This document shows, one piece after another, positions 1-10,539 of a stretch of DNA of 64,000 nucleotides (position 1 is its first letter; every line of letters begins with the position of its first letter). The stretch is from Asterias amurensis (lineage: Eukaryota > Echinodermata > Asteroidea > Forcipulatida > Asteriidae), in assembly GCF_032118995.1 (NCBI RefSeq), contig NC_092648.1:22534450-22598449 (forward strand), read 5' to 3'. The notes beneath the pieces were generated by a model, which was given only the letters and a program-made list of their open reading frames with translations, had not been told where the DNA came from and did no database searches. A program made the position numbers and the translations under genes.

Positions 1-95
1 GCAGAAGTTTGGTGCTTGCCTGCAAGCGGGGAATGGTGATCGTAAGCGCGGAATTCGTTGCTTAGCAGAGCTATTGAATTGGGCCCTAGCTGGCT
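1..95. repeat. Right end of dispersed repeat family D, cut by window edge
   Basis: The end reads 'gctattgaattgggccctag', and the stretch before it (tgcaagcggggaatggtgat, cgtaagcgcggaattcgttg) matches the right half of the full copy at 45,160-45,409. The family ends in GGGCCCAATTTCATGGCTCTGC and its inverse, so it looks like a non-autonomous DNA element. The left part lies outside the window. Confidence 0.6.
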
Positions 96-1810
96 TCTTA
101 CTGCAGCTACATTGTGTAAAACAGTTTAATGTGTTTGCTGAGGTTGAAGTGCTTTCGTGTACTGGTCAACTTGTGTATGGAATCTTAAGTGTTGATAGTC
201 CACCAGCAAAAAAAGCATAACTTGTTCTTTATAGGTTATGTGGTTATGTGCTTGGCACATATTTGCATAACTTCCTATAAACAGTGGTTGGTATTGTTCA
301 TGTTCATACAAATCAGCTGGTATTGTTTGGTTGGGGTCTTAGAAACCATAGCATGCATAATGGTGCATTTTCCTCTTCACTTTTTGTTTTGTTTTGGGGG
401 TTTTTTTTCCGGAAAAGTAAAGATGGTTTTATTCTTCATCTAAAAGCCAAGTTGGTCTGTGACAAAATGGCCCAAGAGATAGTCTGCTATTGTTTAGCAT
501 TTTATTGAGATCTTAAAACCCATTTCTTGTATTATAGCGGGTTTTGTCTTCTTTATTAAATTTGTTTTGAACTCCTTAAAAACCAATGTGAAGTTAAGTT
601 GGTCTGGACCGATCCGGCCTGTCAATCAAACTGTGCGCGTTCACCCATTTGAACAATCACAGCATGATTGTGGTCGGACAATCTCGGTCATTCATGCGCG
701 TATATTTGGCACGCGCGGCAGAATCGTGCAGAATGTCATTGGGAGTGCTCGTACACGTGTCCGCGGTGGGCGGAGCTTAGTGGAAAGCCGGAACGGTCTA
801 TTGATACTATTACCAAATCACCTTAGAGTGGTTCTGTCTCCATATCTTCCTCATAAGAATTAACTAAACATTTATATATTTAAACAAACATGTCAGTTTA
901 AGCTGTTACTTAAATAAACATGCATGATATTCTTCCCACTGAAGACATTTGCTCCTGGTTTGCTGAGAGCGAAGCCAGAAAAGGCCAGAAAAAACATTAA
1001 TAATTTGTAGGTTCAGCCCTTGTAATCAATAAAATTAAGGGTTTTTAAAATGACAAAATGTCACTGAAATATTTACTTTGATGATATTTCTTGATGAATG
1101 ATTTAATCTTCTTTATCAGAAAAATATACAAAAATCACCCGCACCATGATAAAACATATGGATGCCCCTGATGAGAGTGCGCTTACCTCTTCTTCAATAC
1201 AATTGTTTGCCTTGAAATTTTGCTCTTCATAAAAAATATCTAAACACAAAGAAAAAAAATGCCATTGTGGCATAAATATTTAATATTTATGATAGCAGTT
1301 GCTTTTCTCAAGGCATTGTTTCCAAATGGTAAATCATCTATAAACACCATAATTTATGCTGGACTTTCATGAACACCTAAAAATAAATATCCAAGCAGAA
1401 TTTTTAATTCTACTGGCAGTATTTTTTAAATATTTGTCACATATTTTTATAATGCTGGTCCTGTTTTCAAACTAACAAAATTGATCTGTATCGCAAAAGA
1501 AATTGTTTTTGTATTGGTTGATTTTATAGCAACAGTGGATTGAAAACTACTGCAAACGTCTCATGCGCTGTTCACAGTTCTTATGTTATAAGTGTTTCTA
1601 AAACGGGGCTACATTCTTTTCCCTTCCAACCACAGTAATGCTTTGGGTAATTTAAATGCATTATTTAGCAATATAACATTGCTATCTATAACAATATAGA
1701 AAGAATACCTTTCTGAATCATGGTTTAGAACTATTTGATTTATACATGTTTTTATTGAAGGAGAATGTAAAATTGAATGTTTAGAACACAAACATTTTTT
1801 ATGAGTGTAG
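96..1810. other. Gene-free stretch with one CpG-rich patch
   Basis: Mostly plain AT-rich DNA with no splice-bounded coding sequence I can support. The exception is about 600-785, clearly richer in CpG than its surroundings, with a GC-box-like 'gtgggcggagctta'. It could be an orphan promoter or part of a repeat. An open frame of 98 codons crosses it but its composition is not protein-like and it has no recognisable motif. Confidence 0.4.
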
Positions 1811-2193
1811 TTAAAGGCAGTGGACACTATTGGTAATTGTCAAAGACTAGCCTTCACAGTTGGGGTATCTCAACATATACATAAAATAACAAACCTGTGA
1901 AAATTTGAGCTCAATCGATCGTCGAACTTGTGAGATAATGAAAGAAAAAACATCCTTGTCACACAAAGTTGTGTGCGTTTAAATGGTTGATTTCGAGACC
2001 TCAAGTTCTAAACCTGAGGTCTCAAAATCAAATTCGTGGAAAATTACTTCTTTCTCAAAAACTATGGCACTTCACAGGGAGCCGTTTCTCACAATGTTTT
2101 ATACCGTCAACCTTTCCCCATTACTCGTCACCAAGAAAGGTTTTATGCTAAAAATTATTTTGAGTAATTACCAATAGTGTCCACTGCCTTTAA
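1811..2193 (+). mobile_element. MITE family A, copy 1, TTAA-flanked
   Basis: The element lies between TTAA at 1811-1814 and TTAA at 2190-2193. Its ends are AGGCAGTGGACACTATTGGT and the inverse ACCAATAGTGTCCACTGCCT. An internal hairpin is built on 'gagacctca/tgaggtctc' near 1,998-2,026. About 375 bp, no coding sequence. Other copies lie at 7,249-7,634, 21,863-22,219 and about 27,650-28,011. The TTAA duplication with ends starting AGG fits the T2/Kolobok type of DNA transposon; family assignment is inference. Confidence 0.8.
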
Positions 2194-2841
2194 AACAAGT
2201 GCTGTGCCTCCCAAACACTTAACACTTGTTTAGTTCAAGTTGTTCGGGGATATACTGTATGCTCGCAGGCCTGTGGTGGCTAGCCAGAAAATGTTCTATA
2301 GCCTACCCCTAATGGAGCTATGTTTGTACAGTTAGTTTAAAGGTAATTCCAGCACTTTAGACTAGCCCCTTCTGGGCACAATGGCACTGCTGACTAGGGA
2401 GTAGCGCACTTGCAGTGCTCTGTTAAGCGTGTGATTCTAAGACCCTTAATCGCTGAAATCCCCACTAAGTAGTGAAGTGGTTCTCCTGATGGATCCACTG
2501 GGAAACTGACCTTGAAACGAGAATTGAATCAACAATTAAATGTTCTTAATGAACAGTCACAGCCAGCGAGAAAGGATATGAGGGGAGAAAGAGGATCAAC
2601 TCTTAATCTTCCATGAGTAATTGATGGAAGTTTTCTTTTCTTAGAGTAATCACACGCCCTAATTCCAAGTCGTCTTTGTGTTTTTTTAAATTTGAGACTC
2701 CATTTGTAGGTCTGATTCTAGTTTGGATGATCAGAAAAGGTCAAAGGATGTAGACTTTGACAGCTAGTGAAGAGGTTTGTTACCGTAACGCTGGACCTGA
2801 ACGTGCTTGAGTTACCTTGAGATTCTATGAAGGTCTTGCAT
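2194..2841. other. Gene-free stretch
   Basis: No coding exon or RNA gene recognised. 'TTAAAGGTAATTCC' at about 2,338 resembles the start of a TTAA/AGG MITE, but I found no matching right end. Confidence 0.4.
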
Positions 2842-3065
2842 TTAAAGTGGTCACGTTGCCATTTTGTAGAGTCAAAAATTTGACTCCACTAAATGGCGCG
2901 CCGTGTTAGTTCACAACGTATAAGGACAACCGTGCAATTTAGAGGACTATTTCATTATACTTTTAAAACTACTTTTAAAACATCTTTATAACCATATGCA
3001 TTTCATAACAAATGCTTTTAAACGCTGGACCAACTCGACCAGTCCATGGCAACGTGTCCCTTTAA
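2842..3065 (+). mobile_element. MITE family B, short (deleted) copy, TTAA-flanked
   Basis: Flanked by TTAA at 2842-2845 and 3062-3065. It keeps the central palindrome 'gtcaaaaatttgactcc' and the right arm of family B, ending GGCAACGTGTCCCT. Most of the left arm is missing, so it is a deletion derivative of the full copies at 3,239-3,629 and 15,583-15,935. Confidence 0.7.
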
Positions 3066-3067
3066 CA

Positions 3068-3655
3068 TACAAGGGCCCAATTTCATAGAGCTGCAAATAA
3101 GCACAAAATGTAGCTAAACACAACACAATTATGCTTACCAGAATAACGTTACCAGTCGAACTACTGTGTCACATGTACAATTTGTGACTGGTATCCTGTT
3201 CATTGCTGCTTAGCAGACACTTGAGCATTATTTTCTGCTTAAAGGAACACGTTGCCTTGGATCGGACGAGTTGGTCTTTAAAAAGCGTTTGTAACCCTTT
3301 TTTATAAAATGCATATGGTTGGAAAGATGTTTTGAAAGTAGAATACAATGATCCACACACATTTGCCTTGAAATTGCGTGGTTTTCCTTTTACTGTGCGA
3401 ACTAACACGGTCGGCCATTTATGGGAGTCAAAAATTTGACTCCCATAAATGGCCGACCGTGTTAGTCGACGAGGTAAGAGGAAAACCGTGCAATTTCGAG
3501 GCATGTTTGTGTGGATCATTGTATTCTACTTTTAAAACATCTTTCCAACCATCTGCATTTTATAAAAAAAGGGTTACAAACGCTTTTCAAAGACCATTTC
3601 GATCGATCCAAGGCAACGTGTTCCTTTAAGCAGCTCTATTAAATTGGGCCATGGG
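3068..3655. repeat. Repeat family C2, interrupted by MITE B
   Basis: It starts 'gggcccaatttcatagagctgc' and resumes after the MITE B insertion as 'agcagctctattaaattggg'. The terminal inverted repeats therefore pair across the insert. The interior (3,110-3,238) recurs inverted at about 22,219-22,330, sharing 'accagtcacaaattgtac'. A non-autonomous inverted-repeat element serving as target for a younger one. Confidence 0.65.
3239..3629 (+). mobile_element. MITE family B, full fold-back copy nested in repeat C2
   Basis: Bounded by TTAA at 3239-3242 and 3626-3629. The left end AGGAACACGTTGCCTTGGAT and right end ATCCAAGGCAACGTGTTCCT are inverse. Almost the whole 383-bp element is one long inverted repeat centred on 'gtcaaaaatttgactccc' at about 3,427-3,444, so a transcript would form a single long hairpin. 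No coding content. TTAA + AGGAA fits the TTAAAGGRR end described for T2-type MITEs (Kolobok superfamily). Confidence 0.85.
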
Positions 3656-5353
3656 TAACAACAACATTAAATATTTGTATATTTTTCTGAACTATAATTT
3701 GATTTTATTTGTTCTGGGTTCAACTTACTACTTTCCAACTCTTCTTATTTTATTTAAGTATTTGATTGTTTTTTTTTTAGCACTTTAATTGTACAGATTC
3801 TCAGTTATCGATTTAGTCACTTTGAATGATGTAATACCTTGTTTTAGTTACTTGAATTAAGATGGTTTGGGAAGGTACAACATTGGTACTGGAGAGATTC
3901 TAAAAGAACAGATAGTGGTTTTTGTTTATCCCCATTCAATCTATAATTTATAAAAATGTTGTTACCAATGTTGTACTGACCTTAAACCCTCCTTTAAACG
4001 CCTTGAATTTTAGTTGGAGTCCGATGAAAATGTTTTCATGAGGTATGAATTTTGATAAAATATTTATAAACTTAACTTTATTTATTCCAAAACTAATGTA
4101 TTATGTCCCCTTGTAAGCAGTATGTTTTTAATAACATAAATTTTTTATGAAGCCTTGCTTACTTTACTACCTCTGCTAACTGGCTATACTTTCAGCTAAG
4201 CAGATATTGGGTTGTAAAACTGCTGGAAAATAATACAGAAGACTTAAGGCCATATTTTATTTCTTAAAGCATGAAACAATTTATCAAGAATGAAACCCTT
4301 TAATGAATGATTTGTTAAAGATCAAGCTCTAGGTTCGATTTTGGCCGACTTACCCAAAAGTTTAGATTGAATTTAGATTGAATTTCTAAATTATTTATCT
4401 TAGTTATTGCAAACACATAAATGTCCGCCAGTAAGAATTTGTAATTTATATAAACTAACAATGATTTGTCAACAGAAACCTGACATTAACTCACTTCCAT
4501 CAGCCGTAATAAGTATGTACACAAAATTGTGCATGTTGCATGTATTTTGTGCGATGTCTGTGCCGTGTGCGAAATTTTTTGTACTTTTTCATTTTAAAAC
4601 ATCATCATCATCTGGCCTTGCAACTTTAATTCAAATAGTTTTAATGTCATTTAGGAAATACAGCCTTTGTCAATCCTCGACCTTGACCCCCAACCCACCA
4701 TCTAAGGTGCTTTTCTGAAAAGAACCGTTCGGTTTTGTCAAAGCTACTGGCAATCCAACAGCACACATGTCTTCCAAAATTACTATGTTAATCACCGCCT
4801 TCTTGTCATAAAGACTTGACAAGTATCGAACACTCGAAGGAAAAAGGAATGGTTTACGTGCCATTTGACTTCATCACTTTGTCGTCTGCAAGAAGTGATG
4901 ATATAGTGGCTATCAAGACTCATGGCAATAAGGTGCGCATGGCTAGCCAATGAAAACCCCAACTACTATCATTATCCCCTGAATGTTCCGCTTCGTCGGT
5001 TGAAAGATATCTACAAATTTTTGTATTGCCAAAGTATCTAGAGTTCACACCACCTTCTGGGGAAAAACCAATAATGGGAATTGCAATGTTGGGAGTTTTT
5101 ATTGGAGTGGCCATGCACCAACGCTTTGAAGTCATTTCCTAAGTAAATACAATTAACCTAGGATGCTTTATGTAAGACTTATAAACATACTAACAGCTGT
5201 ATAAAGTAATTAGTTTGTACTTACCCACGTAGGGGATTGTCAGAACCAGGGAAGCGATAAAATTTACAACCTAGCAACCTTTCTCCATCTGGGGCTTTCC
5301 CCCACTTGATAAGACCCTTACTTCCTTTTTTTTGTTGCTTATAGTTTCAGTGA
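3656..5353. other. Gene-free AT-rich stretch
   Basis: No splice-bounded coding sequence, RNA gene or clear repeat recognised. The open frames at about 4,407-4,718 and 4,920-5,135 have no recognisable motif and look like chance. Confidence 0.4.
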
Positions 5354-5515
5354 CCGTGCCTGTTGCTTCGTTTTTAAAAAGGCGAGGGCACCAAGGCAGT
5401 TTCTCCTTGGTCAATAAGGAAGTTGTAATTTTTTTACTGAGGCATTTCATGGGGGGGGGGGGGCATGGAGGCAATCGCCTTCATTGCCTCTGAGAAGTAG
5501 CGGCCTGAGTGATGA
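5354..5515 (-). repeat. Dispersed repeat family F, copy 1
   Basis: Contains 'gagggcaccaaggcagtttc' and 'ggaggcaatcgccttcattg', shared with copies at 39,942-40,125, 43,503-43,683 and 46,333-46,470. A run of about 14 G lies inside. Non-coding, superfamily unknown. Orientation is given relative to the 43.5-kb copy. Confidence 0.6.
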
Positions 5516-6760
5516 TGTAATCATTTCTGAAATGTATCATGTCATGCTGCATTTGGAGTTCAAAAACAGTTCTACTCATAACTACCTTGAGTGTTAAACA
5601 AACCAATCTCTGTTCATGAATTCAAGAACTTGGTGCGTGTCTACCATCTGTCGGTTTTTGTATGTTTTTTTTTGCTCTTTTTTTGTTGTTGCTTTTTTGC
5701 GATTTTTAAATTTATATGTTCAAACTTTGTTATTTAAAGTGCCTGGACATTATCCTTATGATCTATATTTATACTTGGCATTATTTTAATGCATGGGTTA
5801 TTAATTCAGATCTGTCATTTATGGACTAGTGCACAACTGACACAACTTTTGATGTTTCTACAGGAAAGAAATGAGTTTGTAATTAGTGTAATAAGTTCTT
5901 CACATCAATTACTTAGGACTATGGATGGTTTCATTTGGATTTGTGTTGCTATGACATTAGGCGCAGTCATTCTTACTCAAACTGAATATCATCAATAATG
6001 GGTTTTTTTCATCAATAATGGGGTTTTTATGTTTAGGGTATGATATGCAGTTCCTGGCTTGCTGACTGTCTTTGAATCGACATAAGGTACAGCATAGGGT
6101 TTGTTTGTAAACCTGATGCAGCTGAGTTGACTTTCTTAGAATGAAAATTGGTTACAAACATGGTTGGCCCTAATAATGTTAGTAGAACTGCTGCATTTGG
6201 TATGTTTACTCTCTTTTTGATGAGGCAAAACTAAAAGCAAATAAAAGTATAAACAAAACAATTTAGATTTCAAAAATAAAGCAACATCATGAAAGAATCC
6301 ACTTGTGAACATTTTAAAATCATACCATCGTTACAAAATTAAATGACCCTTCCTTTAGTTATAATCATCATATATTTTTTTCTTCTTGAATAATTAGTAT
6401 TCTAGTTTTATATGTACTACTAACCTCTCTAAGTATTACAGCTAGTGGCATCCTCAGACTTGGTCAATATTTCATGCGACGATTTGCATAAAAGCATCCG
6501 CAGTGGTGATCCATTATTTGCCTCTTCAATTATTTATATGCCTATCTAGCTACCATAATGGCGCCAACTCAAATTACTTTTTTGGGGGAATTTTTTTAAT
6601 GGCTTTTTACTCACAGATTTCTACCAGATTATCTTCTCTTCTTCCATGTTGGACAGCTTTGATATTTTATAAACTTCCTGTATATTTCATATATTTAAAT
6701 AGGCTGTATAGTAAATTATCCTTAAATTTTGAATTTTAAATCATGGACTGACAAGGTTTC
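5516..6760. other. Gene-free AT-rich stretch
   Basis: Nothing recognised apart from a short direct repeat 'catcaataatgggtttttt' at about 5,990-6,028. Confidence 0.4.
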
Positions 6761-6991
6761 ATATGGAGCCCCTAAACGAACATATAATGAAACCTCCGAC
6801 GAAAAAAACGTTCCAAGAAATAATTTGAGATCTTTATTTTCATGCGCTCAGAATCATTTACTGCAGTGCGCATGAAAAACATCATTTATTGCGAGCACAC
6901 AAATTTACTCATTTTGAGTGCACAAAATGTTTTTGAGTGCACAAAATAAAGTGAATTTGTATCCTTTATATTTCCCTTAGAGGCTCCATAT
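6761..6991. mobile_element. Short inverted-repeat element (MITE-like)
   Basis: The ends ATATGGAGCCCCTAA and TTAGAGGCTCCATAT are near-perfect inverse copies 231 bp apart. The interior carries repeated 'gagtgcacaaaat'. No coding sequence. One copy in this window, so family status is inferred from structure alone. Confidence 0.5.
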
Positions 6992-7248
6992 TTTTATAAT
7001 GTTATCTTGAATAATAGGTCGTTATGCTACTGAATGCTCACTTTTTACTAAATGCTGAGAAATACTTTAATCATAGAGCAAGGATATTGCGCTACAAACG
7101 TTTCCATGACAAGGGAAAGCAACAATGTTGAAAATAAATTACAAACATCTGTAGGACTAAAGGAAAGACAAATTTGTCAAGATTCCATTCCTTAATGTGA
7201 ATCAAGTAATATCCTATAGTTTTAATTACATGTAGTTATTAAGCATAT

Positions 7249-7634
7249 TTAAAGACAGTGGACACTATTGGTAATTGTCGAAGACCAGTCTTCTCACTTG
7301 GTGTATCTCAACTTATGCATAAAATAACCAACCTGTGAAAATTTGAGCTTGATTGGTCGTCAGAGTTGCGAGATAATTATGAAAGAAAAAAACACCCTTG
7401 TCACACGAAGTTGTGTGCTTTCAGATGGTTGATTTCGAGACCTCAAATTGTAAACTTGAGGTCTCGAAATCAAATTCGTGGAAAATTACTTCTTTCTCGA
7501 AAACTACGTCACTTCAGGGGAGCCGTTTCTCACAATGTTTTATACTATCAACCTCTCCCCATTACTCGTTATCAAGTGAGGTTTTATGCTGATAATTATT
7601 TTGAGTAATTACCAATAGTGTCCACTGCCTTTAA
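7249..7634 (+). mobile_element. MITE family A, copy 2, TTAA-flanked
   Basis: Between TTAA at 7249-7252 and 7631-7634. Same end motif (AGACAGTGGACACTATTGGT) and the same internal 'gagacctca...tgaggtctc' hairpin as the copy at 1.8 kb. Both are colinear over their whole length with scattered substitutions, indicating independent insertions of one family. Confidence 0.8.
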
Positions 7635-8389
7635 TTGAAACAATTTTTTATCACAGGTATTTGGGGCAATAGTAATAATCAATTTTTGACATCAATTATG
7701 TATTTAGTCTTGTTTAACAAGTGTACTTAATCAATCATGTTTTTAATCTGAGGAATGATATATATTCCATCAATTTGTATCCAATAATGCTGGATGAAAG
7801 GGATTGTTACACTGCTGGAAAATAATATATAACCTTGACGCAAATGAAGTGGACATATTTTGTTTTCTGACTCATTTGTTGTTTGTGTATCAATGTACTG
7901 CATTTAAACTGAGTGAAGTCTTTTGATCACTTATGCGTCACTTAAACATACAGAATACACCACTCCAGTGTTGCCAGCTCGCCCATTAGCAGAGTTAAAA
8001 CAAATACTACATCTACCGTTACAACAGGTCTACATTTACATTTGTTATGATTGTTGATTGACATATGATGACTAACATCGCTTTACTGCATCATAATTTC
8101 CCGACACCATCACCGTCAAGCGAGGGATACTATTTCAAAATGTGTTCACCATACCCCAAGGAAGGTCACAAACATACAGTTTTAATTTCATTTCTTAAGA
8201 GGAAAGATACTATTTGATTTGTTAAGCAGGTGACTGGTTTTTGGTGCTATATTAAGATCGGATGGACAACTGCCAGAGCCTGCCAGCATTTTAGGCATAG
8301 CGGAGTAAATGAGAGCCCGCTGAGACATCATAAGGGAATGTTGTTGGGTTATTACCATCAGATGGTTATTACTAGTGATAGATCTAGGG
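7635..8389. other. Mostly featureless; one ambiguous exon-like segment
   Basis: On the minus strand 'catatttcag' at about 8,415 could act as an acceptor followed by some 65 open codons down to about 8,200. I find no downstream donor, partner exon or recognisable motif, so this is not called as a gene. Confidence 0.3.
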
Positions 8390-9000
8390 TTGTCATCTAC
8401 ATTCCTGTCTCTGAAATATGAAATATAAGTCAACAAAACATAGTGTGTAAACAACAGCAAATACGGAATGACCACAAACAAAACATAAAACTTAGACACA
8501 AAAATAATACACAAAACAATTGTAACAAATAATTTTATCTACATCTTTGCTTCTCATGATTTGAAATCTCTGTCATAACACAATGTGTAAACAACAACAA
8601 ATATAAACAGAGCGTGAACAGAGAAGACAAAACAACACTAATTTATTTAACCTACATCTTTGTCTCTTTTGATTGGAAATTTCTGTCAACAAAAAACAAT
8701 GTGCAAACAATTACAAATGCTGCAAAAGAGTAAGGAAATCCTAACACATCAAACTTATTTGAGTCTTTATCCTTGTCTCTCTTCAAATGGACCGTAAACA
8801 AAACGGAAAGGACTGTGGTATGTAAAATAAACAAAATATTTACGGAATAAGAGTAAACAAAAATGTTAACTGAAATTATGTGATCTCCTACGTTACCTTG
8901 ACTCTCACTCCGATAAGGGAATTATTGTTTGGGATGAAAGTAAATAAATAACAATTGTGTGATCCTTATCCTTGTTTGTCTGATATGAAATTAAATGCTG
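8390..9000. repeat. Degenerate tandem array, about 115-bp units
   Basis: A unit containing 'tacatctttgtctct', 'gaaatttctgtcaacaaaa' and 'caatgtgtaaacaacaacaa' recurs at about 8,395, 8,540 and 8,650, with weaker versions at 8,765 and 8,960. No coding role seen. Confidence 0.5.
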
Positions 9001-9019
9001 AACACAACTTGCTAAAGAG

Positions 9020-9545
9020 GAAATGAAAGTAGTATCGAGTAGTATTTGAAACTTTTGCATGGCGGTGGAAAATACAATCTAGTAAGGTTGCTGTAACATC
9101 ATGGAGTAGTATTTGAAACTTTTGCATGGTGGAAAATACAATCTAGTAAGGTTGCTGCAACATCATGGAGTAGTATTTGAAACTTTTGCACGGTGGAAAA
9201 TACAATCTAGTAAGGTTGCTGTAACATGGAGTATAGTATTTGAAACTTTTGGATGGTGGAAAATACAATCTAGTAAGGTTGCTGTAACATCATGGAGTAG
9301 TATTTGAAACTTTTGCATGGTGGAAAATACAATCTAGTAAGGTTGCTGTAACACCATGTATTTGAGTAGGATTTTAATTTAACCTTGAATGGTAGAGAAT
9401 ACAGTATATTACTTGATTTGCAGGATCAGTAGGATTTTAAGCTTTAATACCATCGAGGCTTAGAACTTGCACAGCAATAATATGAACATAAGTAGAATTT
9501 GAAACTTTGCTTGGTTGAGTTACAGTCTAGTAAAGTTTGTTGCAA
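9020..9545. repeat. Tandem repeat, about 60-bp units
   Basis: Five to six close copies of a unit containing 'tatttgaaacttttgcatgg' and 'aatacaatctagtaaggttg' run from about 9,030 to 9,360. Two or three decayed units follow to about 9,545. A single related unit occurs at about 48,240-48,305 inside a DCAF4 intron ('gtttaaactttgcatggttg'), so the unit also exists dispersed. Confidence 0.75.
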
Positions 9546-10539
9546 CACATGAACATGAGTTGGATTGGATTGAAACTTTGCCTAGTGGAGAGACTGTATG
9601 TAAATTGATATGGGGAGGAACAATTTGAAAATGGCTGCCGGCATTTTAGTACAGGAAATAATAATCAAATAATTTAACATAATATGACATAACTCGAGAG
9701 TCTTTGAGTGCAGTTTTGATTGATGTTTAATAGAGTGATACACTTCCTGCCATAAAGGCAGATAAATTGATGTTTTTCATCCTTATTGAAACCATGACTG
9801 AATTGAGAAAAGGGAGTATTTTTTGTCTTTGATCATGATGAGTGTTCAATTGAAATTCAAACAAAAAACAACAAAAAACAAATGAATAATTACCTACTGA
9901 ATTCCTTCAAAATCAATAATGAAATTTGTTTAAGAACAAAAGTTTAAAGAGTGGAACAATTGCCCAGAAATTTGAATCTGTGAAATGTTTCTGCATACAG
10001 TTTATTTCTCTATACATAGAAAAATATGCATGGTGTACAAGTGAGCACATAGAAAATTGCCTGCATATAAATGTACATAGAGAAGTGTACAGTATAGTAA
10101 ACAAGTATATAAAACAATTTTTTTTTAACTTAACATTGTTCAACCATCCATCTCACTCATATGCCTTTTCAACCAAGATCAAACTGCAACTTTCCTTCGT
10201 CTGTTTGACCCAATATTATTCAACTTGTTCATATCTGTTGTCAAAATCACTGCATGATTATCTTAATCAACCTTAGCACATACTGGGCATTCTACCCCCA
10301 GGATATGTAACAAGCGGATACCATCAACCATTTCATCTATCACTCTCAATTATCCACACAATGTGGATGACCAAGATGACCTGCCATAATTCCACTGATT
10401 CTGAAGGATGTCTGTATATTTATGCAGGTAAACTCTTCCACAAATCATTTGTGGCAGCAGTAACTCATATTGGCAGTCATAAAGTAACTTCGCACTGAGA
10501 TAATGTACTAAGGGCTCCAAAAGTTTGTTTTCCTCTCTG
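9546..10539. other. Gene-free AT-rich stretch
   Basis: No coding exon, RNA gene or repeat recognised. Confidence 0.4.

Noticed and set aside
567-863. 98-codon plus-strand frame
   Set aside because: Arg/Val-rich composition follows from the CpG-rich patch. No domain or splice context.
8188-8514. Minus-strand exon-like segment after 'catatttcag'
   Set aside because: No donor, partner exon or known motif. The upstream half overlaps a decayed tandem array.
9020-9360. CRISPR-like regular repeats
   Set aside because: Units are directly adjacent with no unique spacers, and the DNA is eukaryotic.
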